From NCBI GenBank assembly GCA_930367205.1, contig OV884015.1, positions 106,952,509-107,016,508 on the forward strand: DNA of 64,000 bases. Reading direction: 5' to 3'. The notes under the pieces were generated by a model, which was not told where the DNA came from, did no database searches, and worked only from the letters and a program-made list of their open reading frames with translations. Position 1 is the first letter of the stretch; every line of letters starts with the position of its first letter. Positions 56,906 to 64,000 of the stretch are shown here, one piece after another. The translations under genes and the position numbers were made by a program. This DNA is from Acanthosoma haemorrhoidale. Lineage: Eukaryota > Arthropoda > Insecta > Hemiptera > Acanthosomatidae.

Positions 56906-59900
56906 GAATTCATTTAAATTTACAATTACATTATTTAGTGCAGTCCTCACAAACATTTATGTTCACATATATGCATTTATTTCTCAAAATAATGGGTAAA
57001 AATAAAACAGTATATAATTCTAGTAGATATTTATTCAAACATCACACTATATTTCGTCTATTAGAATAAATCTAGTAGACATTATATAGAATTTTATGTA
57101 GTCACGTCATTTCATTGAGAGTAGCTTTAAAAATGCATTCATTCTCAAAATTTGACTTATGAAGGATTATTTTTCACAAAGAATGACAACCCTATCGTAG
57201 TACATATTGACCTTTGAAATTGAGACATATCTCTTTGGACTAGGGGAAAATATTTAAGTGATTCAAAATATTGTCAAAACTGTCTTGATTGAAAAATGTT
57301 TCAATGATAATCTAGATGAAATTTTTTTTCGCAAATAAAAACCTGCCACTATAGTATTAACCGGAATTCTATCCTCTTGATCGTCCCGCCTGTTGAAGCG
57401 TTAGCCTAGTCAATATTGTATCTCTTTAGGAGGAGTCCATAAATAGGTTCTGAATTCATTTAAATTTACAATTACATTATTTAGTGCAGTCCTCACAAAC
57501 ATTTATGTTCACATATATGCATTTATTTCTCAAAATAATGGGTAAAAATAAAACAGTATATAATTCTAGTAGATATTTATTCAAACATCACACTATATTT
57601 CGTCTATTAGAATAAATCTAGTAGACATTATATAGAATTTTATGTAGTCACGTCATTTCATTGAGAGTAGCTTTAAAAATGCATTCATTCTCAAAATTTG
57701 ACTTATGAAGGATTATTTTTCACAAAGAATGACAACCCTATCGTAGTACATATTGACCTTTGAAATTGAGACATATCTCTTTGGACTAGGGGAAAATATT
57801 TAAGTGATTCAAAATATTGTCAAAACTGTCTTGATTGAAAAATGTTTCAATGATAATCTAGATGAAATTTTTTTTCGCAAATAAAAACCTGCCACTATAG
57901 TATTAACCGGAATTCTATCCTCTTGATCGTCTCGCCTGTTGAAGCGTTAGCCTAGTCAATATTGTATCTCTTTAGGAGGAGTCCATAAATAGGTTCTGAA
58001 TTCATTTAAATTTACAATTACATTATTTAGTGCAGTCCTCACAAACATTTATGTTCACATATATGCATTTATTTCTCAAAATAATGGGTAAAAATAAAAC
58101 AGTATATAATTCTAGTAGATATTTATTCAAACATCACACTATATTTCGTCTATTAGAATAAATCTAGTAGACATTATATAGAATTTTATGTAGTCACGTC
58201 ATTTCATTGAGAGTAGCTTTAAAAATGCATTCATTCTCAAAATTTGACTTATGAAGGATTATTTTTCACAAAGAATGACAACCCTATCGTAGTACATATT
58301 GACCTTTGAAATTGAGACATATCTCTTTGGACTAGGGGAAAATATTTAAGTGATTCAAAATATTGTCAAAACTGTCTTGATTGAAAAATGTTTCAATGAT
58401 AATCTAGATGAAATTTTTTTTCGCAAATAAAAACCTGCCACTATAGTATGAACCGGAATTCTATCCTCTTGATCGTCTCGCCTGTTGAAGCGTTAGCCTA
58501 GTCAATATTGTATCTCTTTAGGAGGAGTCCATAAGTAGGTTCTGAATTCATTTAAATTTACAATTACATTATTTAGTGCAGTCCTCACAAACATTTATGT
58601 TCACATATATGCATTTATTTCTCAAAATAATGGGTAAAAATAAAACAGTATATAATTCTAGTAGATATTTATTCAAACATCACACTATATTTCGTCTATT
58701 AGAATAAATCTAGTAGACATTATATAGAATTTTATGTAGTCACGTCATTTCATTGAGAGTAGCTTTAAAAATGCATTCATTCTCAAAATTTGACTTATGA
58801 AGGATTATTTTTCACAAAGAATGACAACCCTATCGCAGTACATATTGGCCTATAAAATTGAGACATATCTCTTTGGACTAGGGGAAAATATTTAAGTGAT
58901 TCAAAATATTGTCAAAACTGTCTTGATTGAAAAATGTTTCAATGATAATCTAGATGAAATTTTTTTTCGCAAATAAAAACCTGCCACTATAGTATTAACC
59001 GGAATTCTATCCTCTTGATCGTCCCGCCTGTTGAAGCGTTAGCCTAGTCAATATTGTATCTCTTTAGGAGGAGTCCATAAGTAGGCTCTGAATTCATTTA
59101 AATTTACAATTACATTATTTAGTGCAGTCCTCACAAACATTTATGTTCACATATATGCATTTATTTCTCAAAATAATGGGTAAAAATAAAACAGTATATA
59201 ATTCTAGTAGATATTTATTCAAACATCACACTATATTTCGTCTATTAGAATAAATCTAGTAGGCATTATATAGAATTTTATGTAGTCACGTCATTTCATT
59301 GAGAGTAGCTTTAAAAATGCATTCATTCTCAAAATTTGACTTATGAAGGATTATTTTTCACAAAGAATGACAACCCTATCGTAGTACATATTGACCTTTG
59401 AAATTGAGACATATCTCTTTGGACTAGGGGAAAATATTTAAGTGATTCAAAATATTGTCAAAACTGTCTTGATTGAAAAATGTTTCAATGATAATCTAGA
59501 TGAAATTTTTTTTCGCAAATAAAAACCTGCCACTATAGTATTAACCGGAATTCTATCCTCTTGATCGTCCCACCTGTTGAAGCGTTAGCCTAGTCAATAT
59601 TGTATCTCTTTAGGAGGAGTCCATAAGTAGGTTCTGAATTCATTTAAATTTACAATTACATTATTTAGTACAGTCCTCACAAACATTTATGTTCACATAT
59701 ATGCATTTATTTCTCAAAATAATGGGTAAAAATAAAACAGTATATAATTCTAGTAGATATTTATTCAAACATCACACTATATTTCGTCTATTAGAATAAA
59801 TCTAGTAGGCATTATATAGAATTTTATGTAGTCACGTCATTTCATTGAGAGTAGCTTTAAAAATGCATTCATTCTCAAAATTTGACTTATGAAGGATTAT

Positions 59901-60059
59901 TTTTCACAAAGAATGACAACCCTATCGCAGTACATATTGGCCTATAAAATTGAGACATATCTCTTTGGACTAGGGGAAAATATTTAAGTGATTCAAAATA
60001 TTGTCAAAACTGTCTTGATTGAAAAATGTTTCAATGATAATCTAGATGAAATTTTTTTT

Positions 60060-63000
60060 CGCAAATAAAAACCTGCCACTATAGTATTAACCGGAATTCT
60101 ATCCTCTTGATCGTCCCGCCTGTTGAAGCGTTAGCCTAGTCAATATTGTATCTCTTTAGGAGGAGTCCATAAGTAGGCTCTGAATTCATTTAAATTTACA
60201 ATTACATTATTTAGTGCAGTCCTCACAAACATTTATGTTCACATATATGCATTTATTTCTCAAAATAATGGGTAAAAATAAAACAGTATATAATTCTAGT
60301 AGATATTTATTCAAACATCACACTATATTTCGTCTATTAGAATAAATCTAGTAGACATTATATAGAATTTTATGTAGTCACGTCATTTCATTGAGAGTAG
60401 CTTTAAAAATGCATTCATTCTCAAAATTTGACTTATGAAGGATTATTTTTCACAAAGAATGACAACCCTATCGTAGTACATATTGACCTTTGAAATTGAG
60501 ACATATCTCTTTGGACTAGGGGAAAATATTTAAGTGATTCAAAATATTGTCAAAACTGTCTTGATTGAAAAATGTTTCAATGATAATCTAGATGAAATTT
60601 TTTTTCGCAAATAAAAACCTGCCACTATAGTATTAACCGGAATTCTATCCTCTTGATCGTCTCGCCTGTTGAAGCGTTAGCCTAGTCAATATTGTATCTC
60701 TTTAGGAGGAGTCCATAAATAGGTTCTGAATTCATTTAAATTTACAATTACATTATTTAGTGCAGTCCTCACAAACATTTATGTTCACATATATGCATTT
60801 ATTTCTCAAAATAATGGGTAAAAATAAAACAGTATATAATTCTAGTAGATATTTATTCAAACATCACACTATATTTCGTCTATTAGAATAAATCTAGTAG
60901 ACATTATATAGAATTTTATGTAGTCACGTCATTTCATTGAGAGTAGCTTTAAAAATGCATTCATTCTCAAAATTTGACTTATGAAGGATTATTTTTCACA
61001 AAGAATGACAACCCTATCGTAGTACATATTGACCTTTGAAATTGAGACATATCTCTTTGGACTAGGGGAAAATATTTAAGTGATTCAAAATATTGTCAAA
61101 ACTGTCTTGATTGAAAAATGTTTCAATGATGATCTAGATGAAATTTTTTTTCGCAAATAAAACCTGCCATTATAGTATTAACCGGAATTCTATCCTCTTG
61201 ATCGTCTCGCCTGTTGAAGCGTTAGCCTAGTCAATATTGTATCTCTTTAGGAGGAGTCCATAAGTAGGCTCTGAATTCATTTAAATTTACAATTACATTA
61301 TTTAGTGCAGTCCTCACAAACATTTATGTTCACATATATGCATTTATTTCTCAAAATAATGGGTAAAAATAAAACAGTATATAATTCTAGTAGATATTTA
61401 TTCAAACATCACACTATATTTCGTCTATTAGAATAAATCTAGTAGACATTATATAGAATTTTATGTAGTCACGTCATTTCATTGAGAGTAGCTTTAAAAA
61501 TGCATTCATTCTCAAAATTTGACTTATGAAGGATTATTTTTCACAAAGAATGACAACCCTATCGTAGTACATATTGACCTTTGAAATTGAGACATATCTC
61601 TTTGGACTAGGGGAAAATATTTAAGTGATTCAAAATATTGTCAAAACTGTCTTGATTGAAAAATGTTTCAATGATAATCTAGATGAAATTTTTTTTCGCA
61701 AATAAAAACCTGCCACTATAGTATTAACCGGAATTCTATCCTCTTGATCGTCTCGCCTGTTGAAGCGTTAGCCTAGTCAATATTGTATCTCTTTAGGAGG
61801 AGTCCATAAATAGGTTCAGAATTCATTTAAATTTACAATTACATTATTTAGTGCAGTCCTCACAAACATTTATGTTCACATATATGCATTTATTTCTCAA
61901 AATAATGGGTAAAAATAAAACAGTATATAATTCTAGTAGATATTTATTCAAACATCACACTATATTTCGTCTATTAGAATAAATCTAGTAGACATTATAT
62001 AGAATTTTATGTAGTCACGTCATTTCATTGAGAGTAGCTTTAAAAATGCATTCATTCTCAAAATTTGACTTATGAAGGATTATTTTTCACAAAGAATGAC
62101 AACCCTATCGTAGTACATATTGACCTTTGAAATTGAGACATATCTCTTTGGACTAGGGGAAAATATTTAAGTGATTCAAAATATTGTCAAAACTGTCTTG
62201 ATTGAAAAATGTTTCAATGATAATCTAGATGAAATTTTTTTTCGCAAATAAAAACCTGCCACTATAGTATTAACCGGAATTCTATCCTCTTGATCGTCCC
62301 GCCTGTTGAAGCGTTAGCCTAGTCAATATTGTATCTCTTTAGGAGGAGTCCATAAGTAGGCTCTGAATTCATTTAAATTTACAATTACATTATTTAGTGC
62401 AGTCCTCACAAACATTTATGTTCACATATATGCATTTATTTCTCAAAATAATGGGTAAAAATAAAACAGTATATAATTCTAGTAGATATTTATTCAAACA
62501 TCACACTATATTTCGTCTATTAGAATAAATCTAGTAGACATTATATAGAATTTTATGTAGTCACGTCATTTCATTGAGAGTAGCTTTAAAAATGCATTCA
62601 TTCTCAAAATTTGACTTATGAAGGATTATTTTTCACAAAGAATGACAACCCTATCGTAGTACATATTGACCTTTGAAATTGAGACATATCTCTTTGGACT
62701 AGGGGAAAATATTTAAGTGATTCAAAATATTGTCAAAACTGTCTTGATTGAAAAATGTTTCAATGATAATCTAGATGAAATTTTTTTTCGCAAATAAAAA
62801 CCTGCCACTATAGTATTAACCGGAATTCTATCCTCTTGATCGTCCCGCCTGTTGAAGCGTTAGCCTAGTCAATATTGTATCTCTTTAGGAGGAGTCCATA
62901 AGTAGGTTCTGAATTCATTTAAATTTACAATTACATTATTTAGTACAGTCCTCACAAACATTTATGTTCACATATATGCATTTATTTCTCAAAATAATGG

Positions 63001-64000
63001 GTAAAAATAAAACAGTATATAATTCTAGTAGATATTTATTCAAACATCACACTATATTTCGTCTATTAGAATAAATCTAGTAGGCATTATATAGAATTTT
63101 ATGTAGTCACGTCATTTCATTGAGAGTAGCTTTAAAAATGCATTCATTCTCAAAATTTGACTTATGAAGGATTATTTTTCACAAAGAATGACAACCCTAT
63201 CGTAGTACATATTGACCTTTGAAATTGAGACATATCTCTTTGGACTAGGGGAAAATATTTAAGTGATTCAAAATGTTGTTAACTGTCTTGATTGAAAAAT
63301 GTTTCAATGATAATCTAGATGAAATTTTTTTTCGCAAATAAAAACCTGCCACTATAGTATTAACCGGAATTCTATCCTCTTGATCGTCTCGCCTGTTGAA
63401 GCGTTAGCCTAGTCAATATTGTATCTCTTTAGGAGGAGTCCATAAATAGGTTCTGAATTCATTTAAATTTACAATTACATTATTTAGTGCAGTCCTCACA
63501 AACATTTATGTTCACATATATGCATTTATTTCTCAAAATAATGGGTAAAAATAAAACAGTATATAATTCTAGTAGATATTTATTCAAACATCACACTATA
63601 TTTCGTCTATTAGAATAAATCTAGTAGACATTATATAGAATTTTATGTAGTCACGTCATTTCATTGAGAGTAGCTTTAAAAATGCATTCATTCTCAAAAT
63701 TTGACTTATGAAGGATTATTTTTCACAAAGAATGACAACCCTATCGTAGTACATATTGACCTTTGAAATTGAGACATATCTCTTTGGACTAGGGGAAAAT
63801 ATTTAAGTGATTCAAAATATTGTCAAAACTGTCTTGATTGAAAAATGTTTCAATGATAATCTAGATGAAATTTTTTTTCGCAAATAAAAACCTGCCACTA
63901 TAGTATTAACCGGAATTCTATCCTCTTGATCGTCCCGCCTGTTGAAGCGTTAGCCTAGTCAATATTGTATCTCTTTAGGAGGAGTCCATAAATAGGTTCT
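60060..64000. repeat. Multi-monomer block, second copy with one extra monomer
   Basis: Offset from the first copy is 6549 bp for monomers 9-11 and 7095 bp for monomers 12-15, that is 12 and then 13 monomers. This implies gain or loss of one monomer after the block duplicated. Confidence 0.8.

Larger units (their letters stand above)
48890..64000. repeat. Satellite DNA array, about 28 monomers of 544-546 bp
   Basis: The marker 'cgcaaataaa' following a T8 run recurs 28 times, from 49151 to 63879, at steps of 544, 545 or 546 bp. The array is head-to-tail, unbroken by any insertion, and continues past the window end. Monomers are AT-rich and non-coding, with T8 and A-rich tracts. Each has two GAATTC sites 89 bp apart. 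Two main variants exist: 544 bp ('gttgttaactg...gatgatc') and 546 bp ('attgtcaaaactg...gataatc'). The first monomer, at the array edge, is clearly more diverged. Satellites of this kind typically form pericentromeric or other heterochromatin; that role here is inference. Confidence 0.98.

Noticed and set aside
48890..64000. Direct repeats considered as a CRISPR array
   Set aside because: Whole 544-546 bp units repeat without unique spacers; this is satellite DNA in a eukaryotic setting.
48890..64000. Satellite monomer checked for a CENP-B box-like motif
   Set aside because: No sequence fitting the conserved core was seen; centromere role cannot be claimed from this.

Overview
The window looks like a gene-poor, AT-rich stretch of an arthropod nuclear genome, most probably an insect. 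The evidence is its mobile-element content: jockey-type non-LTR retrotransposons with clean target-site duplications (TSDs), several mariner-type transposons, a piggyBac remnant and LTR fragments. There is also AT-rich spacer DNA and a long satellite array. No operons, ribosome-binding sites, rRNA, tRNA or CRISPR were seen. I found no host gene I would defend; two short stretches carry splice-like signals and are flagged weakly.

Layout. 0-5 kb: a minus-strand LTR (LTR-A) is split by a 5'-truncated jockey-like element of 3.86 kb. That element carries a gag-like ORF1 and an endonuclease/reverse-transcriptase ORF2 broken by one frameshift. It is flanked by an 11-bp TSD, and a second LTR copy at 45 kb preserves the empty site. 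5-17 kb: 3' fragments of two other non-LTR families (here called B and C), two internally deleted mariner-type elements (10.7 and 15.8 kb), short tandem repeats and anonymous AT-rich DNA. 18-27 kb: two related LTR-like repeats with TATA boxes (one carrying a long CT microsatellite), family C fragments with TSDs, and an internally deleted mariner at 25.4-26.2 kb with intact terminal inverted repeats (TIRs). 27-34 kb: unassigned DNA, a 25-bp minisatellite, a piggyBac deletion derivative between TTAA sites (32.2-33.1 kb) and a mariner fragment. 34.4-37.6 kb: a large inverted repeat whose two arms each carry the same family C insertion. Its spacer holds a palindromic mariner made of two 3' halves facing outward. 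38-48 kb: nested and tandem non-LTR insertions, including two elements that used the same 11-bp target (41.0-42.9 kb), plus a second minus-strand LTR. 48.9-64 kb: an uninterrupted satellite array of about 28 monomers of 544-546 bp, running off the window end.

How the parts relate. Every coding sequence recognised belongs to mobile elements and nearly all are truncated, frameshifted or internally deleted. The only long near-intact reading frames are in the 0.9-4.8 kb element, the 41-42 kb element and a short reverse-transcriptase frame at 43.3-43.7 kb. The strongest signals are structural: reuse of a target site by two retrotransposons, an insertion with its empty-site allele present in the same window, a palindromic mariner inside a larger inverted repeat, two mariner copies sharing one deletion endpoint, and a higher-order pattern of variant monomers in the satellite. 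Family names A, B and C are labels for this window only.
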